Origin: Paragordius varius
Taxonomy: Eukaryota > Nematomorpha
Assembly (NCBI GenBank): GCA_964247055.1
Contig: OZ176052.1
Span: 8,742,001-8,806,000 of the forward strand
Direction: 5' to 3'
Length of the DNA: 64,000 nucleotides
Part shown: piece by piece, positions 1 through 14,970 of the stretch
Layout of the letters: each line of letters begins with the position of its first letter
How positions within the stretch are numbered: position 1 is the first letter of the stretch
Program-made: the position numbers and the translations under genes
Notes under the pieces: model-generated
The model's input: the letters and a program-made list of their open reading frames with translations, nothing else
The model's database searches: none
Told to the model about the DNA's origin: nothing

Positions 1-16
1 GATAACTAATAACAAC

Positions 17-159
17 CTCTAATCCTAAAATTTTTTCTATCCTTCCCATAATCATTTTTACCGACACATCTATAAATCCCAGAAAGTTGTGGATGTCCCT
101 TGGGTATGTGCAAAACTGTCTCCATGACATCCGGTGATAAATGACGGTTATATATCATT
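17..159 (-). CDS. Ig gene exon 6: second half of Ig3, last exon in window
   Basis: Reads VMETVLHIPKGHPQLSGIYR, then CVGKNDYGKDRKN. A donor AGAG|GTTGTT is possible at 11-16. Without it the frame would stop a few codons later, so the anchor exon probably lies to the left of this window. Confidence 0.75.
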
Positions 160-3100
160 CTAGATTCAAATTTTTTTATTTTAATTTGGTAAATATATAT
201 ATATATAGGTATATAATTTTCCTTATGGTTTTAAAAATAAAATTTAGTTTGTTAATTAACAAATTATATATACATATCACGTTGGAAATCGACTCTTTAA
301 ATTAAACTTATGACTTTAATACTTTGTAAATTTGACTAATTAAATATATTTAAAGTAAACACTCTTACATAAAATTAAAAATACTATATAAATGATTTTT
401 TAATAAGAAAATATTTAGAAAAATATAAAATTAATAAATGTTGATAGACTTACATGTGTATATTGTTAGTAATTTTGACCCTATCTTTGAGCCAAATTGT
501 GTTTGGAGAAGGGTAGCCCTTAAACAAACAGCTAATGTTAATAGAATCACCTGTGTAGGAGATATCATCGTTGATAAGGCCCAAAGTATGAGCTTTGTTT
601 GATGGCTCAATATCCACAATTTTCGGTGGATCTATAAATTATCATTAGTAAAAGTACTTCTAGTATTTTAATAAAATAAATTATTGGTGACATTTTTTAT
701 TTTTACCTGAAATCGACGCGGTATATATTTAAAAAAACAATTTCAAAGATCTTTCTTGGACAAGTAAGCAGTACCATAAAAAATAAGGGTATTATTTATT
801 TTTAGAGTTTTTATTTTTATAAAATGTAGTAGACAGGTTAGGGTTTGGGATTATACAAATAAAAAGTAAATGGACTGATTTTTTTGTTAATTTAAAAATT
901 AACCGTTGTGATCAATTAATTTAAACTTATAATATTACTATATCTTAACACTCAACCTATGTGATATGATTTAATTTGTATCGCATGATAAGCTTATGTC
1001 TAATTTTTTAGAGCTTCAAAGCTACGGTCCAACCAGGACAGACCTAGCCCACTCTAGCACATTATAAAACAAAAAAATTTGATTTTTGAATTTTTTATTC
1101 TTTTTCATGTTTGTTACTGTAGTAAAAAACACAATTTTAATTATTTTAATCAATTTATTCAAAAAATAGTGATTCTAGTTAAATACCAAATAAACAGATT
1201 GAAAAACTCGTCCAATAATGATCACAGTTAAAAATATTTTAAAAAAAAATATTTTTCACTGTAAAAATGGTAAACCTCATATAATTTATATTAATAATTT
1301 TACATTTTATGTTAACTTGAATTTGACGGCTTACACTTGGTTGAATTCCATTTTCTGCCAAACAGACATAAATTCCAGCATCATGGCTACTAACATTGTT
1401 TAAAATAAGTTCTGTCCCTTGCTTGTTTAGGAGAACTATATAAATTATATATTATAAAATCATTGTGGGAAAACTGAAAATAATTTAATTTGGATTATAT
1501 ATATAAATTTGATTTTATATAGCGAGTTTTATTTTATTTTCTAATTTTTTTGGGAAAAGCTTTTTATAGATTACAGATAGTACAAATTGTAATTACTGAA
1601 ACTCCTTTCTAGCAATGTTTTAGGAAAAGTTTTATTGTCATACACTTTGATGGGCGTATCGACGAATCGGGCCCAACTTATGTTGGGAACAGGATTACCA
1701 TGGCTTAAGCATCGTAAAACCACATTTTGGCCAGTCAAACTTTGAATATCTTGAGATGTTTCGTCATTTATAATCTTAGGTGAATCTAAAAATATATCAG
1801 TTTAAGTAAGTTGATTTTGGCAAATATTTGAGCAAAAAAATAATTAGACTTAATGACTAAGCAGTTTCATTTTAGATCAAGGGTTGTAGAAAGAAAAAGA
1901 GTATTTTTGTTTGCAATACAGCAGCTTTTTTCTCTTCTATAGATATAGCCGCTTAATATAAGTGAATATATTTTTCGAAAAACTTGATTGTCAAACCAAT
2001 CTTTTGTCACCTACCACTTACTTACACACATTTAATTATGTCCTTATACATTTTTTAATTGCAAACAAACAAACTAACAACTTTTTCTATTAAAATACTT
2101 TGATTTGACTTACGATAAACAGTTAGATGTGTAGTTTGTGTTATGGGAGGAAATCCATTAATTTGACACATGTAGAGGCCCTGATCAGTCGTGTGGACTG
2201 GTGAAATGCGTAAAATCCATTTCATCCCATCCATCTCTTGTATGCCTTTGTACCGTCTATCCTTGGTTAATACGCGATTTCGGAATACTAATATGGTTTG
2301 CGAATCTACCCTGAGCCAAGCAATCTATCATTTTTATAAATATATATATATATATATATATATTATCATCCTAAATATTGTTTATCATGCATGCATGCAT
2401 ATTTTGTAAATACGTTAAGGTTGATAGATTTTTTTATGACTTAACAACGCTTATAGATCAGAATGATCCATCATTTTAAAAATATGCATATTTATTAGAA
2501 TACTAGTTTTAGGTGTTGACAAACCAAAGGGGTCATCCTACCAAAACGATTTTTTCTGATATATATATGATTTCTAGTTAAAGAAAAGATTTATGAAATT
2601 ATAAAGACCATAAACAGACTAAAGAAGAATATAATTGAATGCATAAATTTTGGATTATATTATGTGATTTAGATTTTTTCATTTTATTCTAATACAGTAT
2701 AAATGCATAAATTTTTGGATTTTATTTGGTGGACCTTTATACAAAATGTATGGGGAGACAACACAAAGTTTGACAGTTTTTTGCATTTATAAAATTAGAT
2801 AATATCATTTTTTGAATCATAACTTGGGATGCCATAACTAGAACTAAGAGTCCAATTTTATTCATATATTTTAATAATAATCACCATATTTATTATAGGC
2901 ATCATAATTTCATTTTTTTATTAACAGATTGTATTGATTATTACTATTTTGTCAGCTGAAAGATAATATTTTCAGATAGTTGGTTAATAATATAATGCGG
3001 ATTATTAATGGTAGTAGCAGCGTTTCAGGTTAATTGGCAAAATATTATCACTTTCATTTTTAGTCGTTTTGTGTCAAAGTTTGGGGTCAGTTAAGTTAGA

Positions 3101-6100
3101 CTCAAATTTTTAGACAGAATAATGTTTCGCCTTCAAAATCAAAAAAATCAGAGGATCACATAATTTAAGAGATATAAATACAAAAACTAAAATACGCCTA
3201 ACAGCTGATTCACGAAAGTAAAATTGTGAAAGTAATCATATGTTATTATAAATTTTAGGTTATTCAACAAGGTAAAATTTTATTAAACATTATCTATTTT
3301 TAATTTCATAATTTTGCTTGCCCAAGTTCATAATTATTATGCTTCAAGTGTTCTGCATAAATATCTGGCTATCTCTTAGTGGCTTCATCAAACACTATTC
3401 ATTTTAGTGCTTTCTTACTGAAATTTAAAAATTATTTCTAAATATGCCATGTCAAACGCGAATTCCCATAATAGTTTGTAAACAATTTAATAAGATTATA
3501 TTTTTTATCTTTTAATATAGTAATAACATTATAAATATATGAAAAATATGAACGACATTTATAAACTTGAATATACCGAGAATCAACTGTTAAGCGCAAT
3601 TAACTTTTTTACATTCATTCTTATTTCAACCTCCAACTTTTCCCGTTAAAATTACCATTATATTTATTAATTAACTTGCAGTCAACAAATATTGGAGCAT
3701 TTCACAAAAATTGTTGTAATGTATTCTAACCATTTTATTTAGTGTAATAAATTGCAATGATATTATGGTTTAAATTATAATTTTGTGTAATGTGTTAATT
3801 ATCGGAAAAGAATACTTTTAGATTGCATTTAAACCTTTCATTTTACACCCCCTACAACCTGCATGTTTGTTTTTAAAATTAATATTACATTTGATAAATT
3901 GGTGAAACCATAAATTGGTAATTGGCGCAAGCAGAAAAACAGCCTTAAATTTTGCGTTTAAATTATTTTTAATTTAAAAATCAATCAGATTGGAATTAGT
4001 TACTATCGTTAACATATGCTAGATTATTTATATTTAATATTATCATGTTAGTGGTCTTCAAAAATGATGATAGAAGTCTCTCACCAAATCACATAACCAT
4101 AATCCAATAAATCATAATCCAATAAATTTTACAATTTTAATTAATCTGCAAATTAATCAGGCGAAACATTTTAATTAAAAATTTTGTGAAAAAAATTCTT
4201 TAGAATGGCAAAATAATTTTAAACAAGTGGCTTATCACTTGGCAAATTTAAAAAACAGATATTAATCCCTAAGATGGTGTCTATAATAATCTGAAAATAT
4301 GTGTTATCTCTTTTTTAACCAACAAAGGCCCAAATTAAAAATTATATTTTAATATTAATTTTTAAATAAGTTAACATAGTAACAATAAATACATTTTACA
4401 TAAAGTAATTAAAAAATTGTGATATAAATAATTGAGTATATTAATCATTACGTCTCTGCGACCCAAAACGATAGTTATTTTAAAAATGAAGGTTTAAATC
4501 GGGGATGGCCAACCCGCTATTTTCGGTACGCAAAAGTGCTCAAAAACATGATAAATAAAAAATTGGATTTCAATCAAAAATTTACGATTATTTAGAAGAA
4601 ATATCACCCGAAATTTCGCTCTCCAAATTAATAAAAAAAACCAAAAATTATCAAAGCAGCCGCAAAAATATTTGTATTTGACACCCCTGGTTTTATTTAT
4701 ATATAAAATATTTGTCTTTATATTTTTACATGTTGTTGTCCGTACAATTTCAATTTTACTGTATATTATATTTAATTATCAATATTTTTCATATTACAAA
4801 ATGTTAAAGGTAAATTCTAATTGCTCCGTGTGTTGACATCATAGAGTAAACTTTCCTCAAAAAAAACAGACAAGTGACAGAGTTAAAAGCTTTTACCTAC
4901 AATTACTCTTCTTAGATATAGTAGTATACTAATTGCACCTTATTTCATAATATTTTTTTGCTATAAATGCTGTATCATTTTACAATATAGTAATTTGTGT
5001 GATGTATAAAGTTTGGCTTGGAATTATCAAAAATCTGGATAAAAACATAAAAATCAATAAATTTTTTTGATTTTTACCTAATATTATATGTATTATTTTA
5101 TTGTGAGAAATATATCAGGGTATTCTATCCTATATTTATGTTAGTGAAGCAAGTTTTTTTAGTGGCAAAATTATTTCTAAAATTATGTAAAAAAAACAAT
5201 TTTATTATAAAAGATAATTCATTTTCTCCATAAAACTCCGCATAAGGATTTTAAGGGGATTATCATTTTTTTTATAAATACTAAATGAATAACTAACATT
5301 TGATAAATCAAAATAAGGAATTAATTTTTAGTGTCCCCCCTCCCTTCTTTCTCCTACTCTTACGCTTCTACCATGATTGATAAGCTTAAGCTATATAGCA
5401 CAAAATAAATTTCATTAAATTTTATAATATTATATGAAAGTTTTCGCGTATATAAAAATGTCAAAACTAGGAATATTTAATGTCACAAAAAAATTGCGCG
5501 CTCATTTTAAGGCCTAGGACGACAGATTAATTCTGATGTAATTGCTTATTTCCTTCCGAAATGGCTCTCTAAATGTTATATATATAGCAAAAACATTTTT
5601 TTAATATTTCAGGGAGATTTTTCAAAACGAATAGATTGGTTTTCATAATAATTTTTATATTTTAATAAAAAATGTGTGCTTTTTTTAATATTTCAAATTT
5701 TTTAAAAAATTTGTTTTAATAATTGTAACTAATCGTTAATTAATTTTTAATGAAAAAAAACAACGATTTAATTTTAACAAAAAAAAGAGAGGTATAAAAA
5801 TTAGAAATCAATTCTCTGACCACGATTGGCAAATAAGCTATAATAATAAATATTAAATATATATTTTATATACTGCATTTTATTGACATAATAATAAAAA
5901 ATAATTTAAACGAACAATCTCTACACACGATAATTATGGAACAAAAAGGATTATGATTTATTAATACGATGCAAGTTAAAATGTTAATTGGCAATTAAAG
6001 TTAAATATGAAATGCCATATTGTTAAGTGGGGGTCTCAATCAATAAAGTAAGGATATAAATTATTTAATCGTGAGCCATTTAAAAAATTATTTAAGTTTC

Positions 6101-8495
6101 ATCTATAATATTTCCATCATTAATGATATTATGTGTTAAGTATGCTGATATCTGTGATTATGGCAACATATTTTTTTGATTACTAAAAATCATGGTTAAC
6201 AATTTACTTAAAAATCTTTTTTTTAAGGATAATTTTTAAATATTATAAAAAGTTACCCAAAAAATTCCTTTCTAGAATATGATACATACTTTAAATTATT
6301 AGCTGACGCGTTATTTTTTATTAAACCTTATTTTCAAAATATGAGTTCTCGCTTTGGGCTAATAGCAGTCAAATCAAAACATCTTATTGTTGGATTTTAA
6401 ACGCATTTATTTCTATTTCGTTTTACGAAGTTTTCCGATATGGTATGATGTATAGATAGACCATAATTTATTGTCTTCATTTGTCGCACAATGAAATATA
6501 GTTTTAAATCAGTTTAGAAAATTTATTTAGGACCTTAATCAAATAAGGTTTTTTCAAACTATTTTTTTACTCAATTAAACATACCTCTAAATTTGTCATT
6601 TATGGCTTCTAGAGACACAAAATATGACATATATAAAAATAAGAAGAATTTAGTTTCACGATTGACATAAATGAAAAGAGAAAAATAGAGCCTATAATCT
6701 TAGTAATTATAGAACAGATATGGAAGAAAAAAATAAAGGTAAAATGTTAATGCATCTAGCTGCGCTGTTTCACAGTTAAAACTGTTGTGACCAAAAAATA
6801 GGTAGTACTTTGTGTTCATTTTTTGTTTTAAAAGCAAAATAATTTATAATGTATAAAATTTTTACTTTAAACCTTGTATAGTATATAAGTAAGACAGACA
6901 TATAACAAAATCAGTTAAGTAAAGGAAGTCCTGGTGTGTCTGTGACACTTTAAAGATAAAAATAGTTAAGTGAGACAAATGGTTCCTGAGGAATATCATG
7001 TCGTTTCAATAATAATAATAAAAATGGTAGTAGCAATGATTTTTAACAAAAAACTAAGTTCTAAGGTCTGATTACGTACCTGGAAAATTTTTAGTGGTTA
7101 TATCCACTTAAAAATATATTATGGGTAAAATAATATGGTATGTAAAATTTTGTATAAATGGTTATGGTTACATATTTTAGCCTATGCATGTAAACTCTAA
7201 AAGAAGTTTTAAGTTAAAAGATTCATTATATTATGCGGTCAAAAGGCCCATAATAAGCAACGATTACTTTGATAGTAATATTAAATTATAAATATGGTTA
7301 AAATGGTGGAAATAAATTTATATCAGAATTTCTGTTATATTGACAATTATAAATCCATTTTCACATTAGGTCGAATAAAAATGGAAACAGGTAAAAAAAG
7401 CGTCAGCTAAACCCAAATATATCACGTTTAAAAAATAAAGAAAATTTCAAAGTTTTGTACAACTTTTACTGAAAACCCATAAAAAATAACTTTAATTCCT
7501 CTTTCGATTTTAAATTTTTTTTGTGTGCGAAATTTAATTGAGTATTTGGTTCCACTATTTAAGTACAGCCATTGATTATCTTAACAAATATGTTAATTCA
7601 CAATCGTTTTCCATTGGTAGATTTAAAAGCCTATAAATTAGACTGAACTTCTATATGATTAGTTTATCAAAAATGGCTTTTTTCTATAAAGAGTTTAAAT
7701 TATTTTTTGAACGCGATATATTTGGTTACCCTTTATTTTATAGTAATAGAAAATAAATTATTCTCAATATCGGATATATGTTAAGCCGAATGGGGGCAGC
7801 TAAACTTAATATATATTTCTTAGTTACATACCAAATAAAATTAGACTGGCATGATATTTTATTGTATCTATTTTCATTAAACTAATATGCACAAATAATG
7901 GTGCGCAATACTACTTAAATGAGTTAGAAAATTATTTTTCCCACTATTTTAGGGCTATTGTCATTTCCATATTTTTCAATAAAAATTATAAATTATATAC
8001 ACTTTACATACATTATGTTTTGGTCGCACATTATAATCATATTTCAATCCAACTAAGTAGCTAAGGGGGAATATTAATGCTTTTTTCATAAACGTTGATT
8101 CTAAGTGCACCCCTTCCCCGAATTTAAATTTTATGAACTATATATAAAATCTATAAAAAAATAAAATATATTTTTTCATTCACAATTAATATTACCTTAA
8201 CGGGTAAAACCGATTGAGGGTTAGTTTTTAAATAACTTTCTTCCACATTATTCCCATATTTTCCTTGTGCCAGGATACTTTGATTATTGTTACCATTAGA
8301 ATTTTCCTGTTTAAATTTTACACGACACTCCAAGACTGCAACTGAACCCGCGATAGCGGTAACATTTTGCATTGGTTCCAACATTATGTCATCCGTATTA
8401 TCCAGATTCGCCGCCATAAATACCACCGAAACCAAATAAACTATTATATTGGGATAAAAATATTGACTATTAGAAATATTTACAAAAATCAACAT
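17..8495 (-). CDS. Three-Ig-domain surface protein, lachesin/DIP-like (5' part; 3' end outside window)
   Basis: Six exons on the minus strand read as one protein: 8196-8495, 2114-2324, 1597-1785, 1304-1435, 454-631 and 17-159 (intron phases 0,1,1,1,2, then 1 leaving the window). The first ATG at 8495 is followed by a hydrophobic leader (IIVYLVSVVFM). Ig1 has Cys in LECRV, Trp in IAWLRVDSQTIL and Cys in GLYMCQI. Ig2 has VVLRC, ISWARF and AGIYVCLAENG. Ig3 has INISC, IWLKD and GIYRCVGKNDYG. The W-x-R-V-D-x-Q-T-I-L run and the PPSVSRQ-like end of Ig2 are typical of the insect lachesin/DIP group of GPI-anchored neuronal adhesion molecules. Which member it is cannot be said; the C-terminal anchor exon is not in the window. 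Adhesion or recognition at the cell surface is inferred from the family. Confidence 0.85.
454..631 (-). CDS. Ig gene exon 5: first half of Ig3
   Basis: Reads PPKIVDIEPSNKAHTLG, then DSINISCLFKGYPSPNTIWL. The PP start of Ig3 follows directly from the linker in exon 4. The donor AT|GTAAGT is at 448-453, phase 2. Confidence 0.87.
1304..1435 (-). CDS. Ig gene exon 4: second half of Ig2
   Basis: Reads TELILNNVSSHDAGIYVC, then LAENGIQPSVSRQIQ, the D-G strands and the linker. The acceptor is TATATAG|TT; the donor T|GTAAAA is at 1298-1303. Confidence 0.87.
1597..1785 (-). CDS. Ig gene exon 3: first half of Ig2
   Basis: Reads SPKIINDETSQDI, then VVLRCLSHGNPVPNISWARF, the B-C strands of an I-set Ig domain. 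The donor is chosen as TTCA|GTAATT at 1591-1596, which keeps phase 1 into the next exon. Confidence 0.85.
2114..2324 (-). CDS. Ig gene exon 2: second half of Ig1
   Basis: The acceptor ATAG|ATT is at 2325-2326 and the donor C|GTAAGT is at 2108-2113. The exon reads IAWLRVDSQTILVF through the D-x-G-x-Y-x-C box (TTDQGLYMCQI) to HLTVY. It enters in phase 0 and leaves in phase 1. Confidence 0.88.
2325..8195. other. Intron 1 of the Ig gene (5.9 kb)
   Basis: AT-rich intron with no coding exon that I can recognise. It holds a (TA)n tract at 2339-2363 next to the exon 2 acceptor and a short TIR element at about 4498-4691. Confidence 0.6.
4498..4691. mobile_element. Short hAT-like TIR element (MITE), copy 1
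   Basis: The left end reads CGGGGATGGCCAAC and the right end GACACCCCTGG, imperfect inverted ends of the CAGGGGTG-CAA type seen in hAT-derived MITEs. There is no coding capacity. Related copies lie at 21993-22235 and 24866-25153. The ends are approximate. Confidence 0.45.
8196..8495 (-). CDS. Ig gene exon 1: leader and first half of Ig1
   Basis: The first in-frame ATG is at 8495, and the donor AAG|GTAATA ends the exon at 8196 in phase 0. After the leader comes MLEPMQNVTAIAGSVAVLEC, the A-B strands of an Ig domain. Between this Cys and the Trp in the next exon there are about 45 residues rich in Asn, Gln and Ser, far longer than the usual 12-15. An upstream non-coding exon is possible. Confidence 0.75.
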
Positions 8496-11400
8496 TTTAA
8501 TATAAATAAGGAACAAGAACAATTAATGGTCATTTAAAATACCGAGACGGTCAGTAATAACTATCGTTGTTATATTTACAAATATATATTTTAAGTCGAT
8601 AGTTCAATCATCAGCTTTTAGTTTAAACCACACTAACATGTTTTCAATTATTGTAAAATTTATGGGTGGAAAACATAAAAACGGACCCGGTTTGATTGGT
8701 AATCTATTGTTGGCAATATAATTTGTAAAAAGATCCTAGACTTAATAGCTCCCTTATTAAATGTGAGTATGTAGCGTTGATAGCATTCTGAGCCTAAAAA
8801 ATTGTTTTATTGGTATATTTGACATTAAGTTATTAAAAAATGCCTTTTTTAAACATAAAAGAGGTTTTCTTTTTTTTTTCTTTTGAGAGTTTCAAAATAA
8901 TTTTATTCATGATTGTAGCTAGGTTAAACCCGTATAATAGATTTAAAAAACATGCTCTCTTTAAAGAGACGATAATTGGTAACGAAAAAAGTCAAATAAA
9001 AAATAAAGTGTTAATTTAGAAATATGTTTTATAACTTCTGCAATAATAGTTATTTAATAAAGTCTAAAACAAAATGATTAGACGATCGATTGTCTAACTA
9101 TTCCTTCAAATTTCTCTTCTTTGATGAGATTATCCTTTAATGAATTATTATAACACTCAACTAAAAGACAATCATCAAATTATGATGTTGACACAAAGAT
9201 CTTTATCCAATAATAAGGAACAACAAATTCCTCCATAACTTCTTATAATTTAACATAACATACATACATAAATGTGAAATAGAAATTGCGAAAAGGAATC
9301 AAATAAATTATGTAGTTTATAGATAAAATTTGACTCTAAGTATTTTAGCATTCTTTTCTCTATTGCAAAAGAGTGTCTAGTTAAGTTCCATATTTTATGG
9401 TTTATTAAAGACATCATTATATAACTTTCACAGTACTAATAACGCGCCTATAAAAATGTAAATTTTTTGCCTTTTCCACCTCCTTTTTTTAGGAATTAAA
9501 TGACACGCTAACAACACCACTCACTATATATATCTTGAATATATAGAAAAAAATGGAACTCTATTGTGTTTGAATGTGTGGTTTAAATTTAGTCAACAAA
9601 ATTTAAGATGGGACGAAATTTGCATTTCTTAACTTTTAAAATTTATACATGGTAAAGGAAGATTTTTATTTAAAGCTTTTAGTAGTTTTAGATAAAAGTA
9701 CATCTAATAACAACATTTTAAAAATATGCAAGTCATCGGCGAAATCAGCTTGAAATTTAATTTCTCTTAAATATTTTATGAGTTGCATTCAATATGAAAA
9801 TATCCAAACAAAATACAAAAAATATTTAAGCGAATCGAGTATATGCATGGGCAAGCAGCCAGAAAAAAAAATATGCATCAACATGAAATAAATTTATAAA
9901 AATCATCTAAATTTTGCGCCCTATAATTTGCATTACCAGGGGCTGATGTTATTCCTTTCACACCCTTATTACGAAACTGCATTTTTTAATTAAATATTTA
10001 AGATATATTAAAAATAATGGTTTAAACTAATAAAATAGATTAAAATATTTTTATTATATGATATAATATATGTGATAGTAACCCAGAATTAGAATTGGAA
10101 TATCCAAAAACCGCATTTGCAAAAACATATTGATTGTGTGGTGCAAAATAAATTCTAGAAAATTCAACTTCAAAAATAAGGATATATAAGTCAAGATGTA
10201 TGTTGGGAATTAAGTCGAAGTTAAATTTTAATTTAATTAAATTAAAAAATCTGTAATAAGAATATTTTGTTAGGAATACACAATGTTTTCACTTTTATTA
10301 TCTCAGTTGTTTTTGAAATTAATCAAAGCGTTGGAATAGTAAGGCTCCAATAATATTTATGTGTATATATAATTTTTTCCCGAACCAGAAAATGCGTAAG
10401 GTAATAAAAACGTAGCCAAATTAAAAAATCTTCTAGAGTGATGCCAAAAGAATTCGACTCTCCCTCAGTAATAATTTATATTATAAGAAAGATTCGTTCT
10501 TTTCAAAAAAAAGTTACTAACGAAATATGCAAACACAAATTTTTGGCGTTTGTTAAGTGGTGGTGCCTACTCACTCACTTCTTTTCTTAAAAGGATAAAA
10601 ATTTGTGGTAAAAAATAATCAACAAATAAAAATATGGAATTTCCAAACCAATCTCAATCTCAATGTGCAGAATAAAAAGGTATTATTATAAATGCGAATA
10701 AGGATAAATATTATTTATTGTAAATTAGTCGTAAAAATTATCCAAATTTTAATCAATAAAATATTAAATTAGGAGGAGATGTGTCAAAATAAACAGATTC
10801 AATCAAAGCAATAAGGAATGCGGGCAACTAAATTTTTTTCTTGCAAAAATAAAATAATTTTGAATAAAAATGTATGAAAAAGTGGAATACAAATTTTGCT
10901 TGCAATAAGAATATGAAAATAAAAGAGGGATTTCCTGGATTCTCTACTATATGTGTATTTTTGTCACACAATAACGCTTAATATATTTTTTTATTCTGTT
11001 CCAATGTTTAAAGTATATAATAATATATATTGAGAGAAAAGAAAATTTATATTTATTTCAAATATTTTATTAAATAAAATCAATCAATATGTTTGATTAT
11101 ATAATTTTTTTTAAATAAGGTTCCTCATTGTTTAATTATTTATACTACGTATGATATGTTTGAATGATCACTTTCCATATATTAAATCGAGTAAAAAAAA
11201 ATATTTTAAAATATATATTGAAATTAATAAATTGTATTGTTGTAATTTATCATTTCTATCTTTTTTGCAAAAGCAATTTTGTGATGTTTATGATATATTG
11301 CATATGCAACTTTGCAAAACAAAAATGATTTTGATTAATTACGATTTAAATTTATTAATAAATATTGATTTGTATTTTGCCTAAAATATAATTAACAATA

Positions 11401-14082
11401 TTGTATAATAATTATTAATTAATAAATTAATTTTAATACAGCATTTATGCCTATATTAATATGGCATAATATAGAGCTTTTTATAATCCCCCCTTTCCCC
11501 CTTTCCTAACTAAATTATGTTTTTCCACAATCTGTTGCAGAATTAAGCTTTACACGATTCCATTAAAATGCTAATATTCATTTTTCCTAACTTTACTCAT
11601 AAATGGGCATTTCTTTTTATAAATATTATTAATAAGCCAATTTATTTCATAGCTGTAGACATAAAAATCTCCTGTATAAAATAGATAAGTTAAGCTCAAC
11701 TTTAAGGATACACGATCAAACTTTAATACATTATAAGCGCTTATATAAATAATATGAAATATTGCGCAACTTGCGATATTTCATATTAAATAATTTTAAA
11801 AACCTAAATTTTTAGCTACGTCTCTCATTAAATATATCCTTTGTGTCATGATATAGTTTGTCATTTTCCAATCAGTGGCTCAATCCAAGTGCACAAAATC
11901 GATCGTTTAAAATAAAAAAAGGATATATTACGCCATTAAATAATGGCTATGGATTTAAAACATGGCTCCAAACTGGAACCAGAAACCGGTTTAATTGGGT
12001 TGTAACCACCCCGGTTCCATTTTTTTCGAAACGGTTCGAAGCCCTGATCTAAAATATTTAAATTTTTTTTTGAAAAAAATCTAGTTACTAAAAATTTAAA
12101 ATTAAGTTTACGCCCCAAAAGATTTCCAAAAAAAATATGAGCTATAACGAATGAAAGCAATTTCATGGAAACTTCGCCTGCGTCTAGGTGATTAATAACC
12201 TAAAATAAAAATAATAGGACACACTTTAACCACGTAAAAACTCGAAACTTATTTTCTTTAAATAAATGTTTAAAAATTATTATATAACGCATTGAGTATA
12301 ATGATGTTTCGTATAAAATACCTCTTTATCGTTGAGGATCAAACATATAGTATTTCTAGTTTTACTATAAATATAAAACTCACAAAATTCGAAAATATTT
12401 GTTGTTCCCATTACCCATAAAAAGGAACATACACCCAAAAATATCCTTTAATCAGTATACTGCTCTGTAAATTTTTCATATATAATTTACAGTAGATAAT
12501 AGTATATGTGCTTTCGCACAAATTTTTCGGATTCTGAAAGCTGGTAAATTTTTACCAATAATAACCCAGAAATATATGTTTTAATTGGAATATTCCATAT
12601 TTTCAAATAACAATTAAAAAATATGCATAAGCTTCTTTTTCATTTTTTTATTATAAGATACGAATTTAATATTGATTCATTAAAGATTCAACTCTCGCAC
12701 CCTAAGGCTGACAGTGGAAATAAAGAAGTCGAATAATTTGAGGTAATGAACTGTAGCTAATAGGTATAAGTGTGAGCCTTAAACAATATTTAAATCTACA
12801 AAAAATGCCTAAAATTTTCTAATTATTTGTTGTACAAAGAGAATTGGTTTTTCATATGCAAACATTTCATTTATCGAAGTTACCTCAATTTTTAAAAATG
12901 GATAATTGCTTACACATAAACTTAACAGTTTTTAAAATGATATTCTAAATCCTCATTTCAGGTTGTTTCGTATCTTAAACTAGATTTTCTAAATGATTTA
13001 TAACTATATTTTTGATGAAAAATACCATTATAATATATATAAAATCATCACAGATACGTGATTATAGTAAAAATTATTTTGTAAATATGTCAAAATAGCT
13101 TTGGGAATCAAACAGGAAGTCAGAAAAGTATGGATGTATGATATCGTCATTTGTTATTAACAAAATCTCCATTTTTTTGTTTATCAAGCGTTTAAAATTT
13201 GGATATAATCAATTAATATTGTCTTAATATTCCATCTATCAGTAGTTACTTGAAATCATTAATAGTTTTAAAAAAAAATTTAGCCATTTTCTCTTTAACC
13301 TTTTTATTAAATTTAGTTGGCTTTTTGGTCAAATTAATATGTCTAAATTGATATAAGCTTCTAGAGGGATGTAGTTTTTGAATTATATATTTCTGACCTA
13401 TCATACTATACGGCAAATTAAAAAGGTAAACTGGTATCTTTTTTCTTGTATAGAGGCAATTTTCCTAGCGAACAATTGACAAAAGTGTTTTTTTATTGAT
13501 TTAACCTTGGATTTTAAGCATTAATTTTTCATCACACCATAATTTTTGAGTATAATAAATCTGTTCATTGACCACAAAAATTTTAATTAAAAAATTTGTG
13601 TGACAAAGCCGTGTTGGTTTTTTAAGCCGTTAAGATAAAGAATACACACGAAAACATTCTAAATATTTGCAGGTATATTTATCTTATATATATGTATCCT
13701 TCATACCGAAAATCCTAAATAAAGATTAGTAAGAACTTCACACAATATGTATGGCCTGTGAAAAAAAGATAAAACCATCCAACATTTTTCAATCAATGCA
13801 ATTTATAAAATGGTAAACTCTGTCTGTAGACAATAAAAAAATAATATAAATTAAATTTAAAATGTGATTTAATTGAAATTAATATTTTTGTCTTCTCTCT
13901 GTTACTACCAGACTTAGTTCATAACTTTGTTTTGTGTGTGATAGTGGATGAAGAAAACGTGCGGTTTTATAAATTTTATTGATATTTTATTTGCACCAAT
14001 ACTAAAGAACATTCTTTTATAAATCAATATTTATTGGTATTTTAAGAAAAGGAATTCATATAGTACATAGAAATTTATACTA

Positions 14083-14117
<35 letters not shown>

Positions 14118-14923
14118 TAAATTAAAAACTTATTAATAATTTGGGTAAATAATTTTTTTTAGCTCAGTATGGAAGGATGGAAATACAGAAGGCCTCAAAT
14201 ATACAACATCATAAACTTAATAAAGTTTAGATTTTTTGGGGTAGTCATAAAAGAGATTTTATCTAAAACGGTAATTGTTACTCTTTCAGGCGTATCTGTC
14301 TACACAGAAATGGTTTTAGGATCATGCGCTTAGAATTAAACAAATTTCCATATATTTTTTCAAAAAATATTTTAGTTATGTTATTGCCCAACCAATTATA
14401 TTTTTATTTACAACATATAGATGCAGATTGATTCTGTAAACGATAGCATATTAGTAATAATATCGAGTATTTTCGACTTTTAAAGAATCGATTAACTATC
14501 ATTTTTGGTTCACCTTTTCACCGTATAAAAATTGAGTAAAGAAAGAGTGCTAAGTTATAAACTAGTAAATTTTTTTATAATTTTTGTAGAATGTAAGAGA
14601 AAAATACATTTAGATATGCATTAAAAATAGGTAAGGCGTGGTTAGTTATTAAGTAAAGGAGCGGCAAATAGAGATTGTTATAGAAGTTTTGTAAGAAAAT
14701 GTCAATTTCATTAGTGTATTTTTTAAATTACTTTTACTTTGCTATTATTAAACATTAATACTGCCCTTTGTTATATTAAATATTTGGCAATAATTAATAA
14801 CTTTCTAGCAATGTATACTTACTCATACTGTATATCATTTTAACTATGGATAACAATTATTTTTCTATAGATTTTGCATATATAGATTCTTAAAGTTTTC
14901 TTTAGTAAACCATGTGTTCTTCA

Positions 14924-14970
<47 letters not shown>

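Noticed and set aside
11858-12166. Overlapping plus and minus frames of 64 and 76 codons
   Set aside because: They cover an ACCGGTTCC-rich repeat stretch related to non-coding elements elsewhere in the window.
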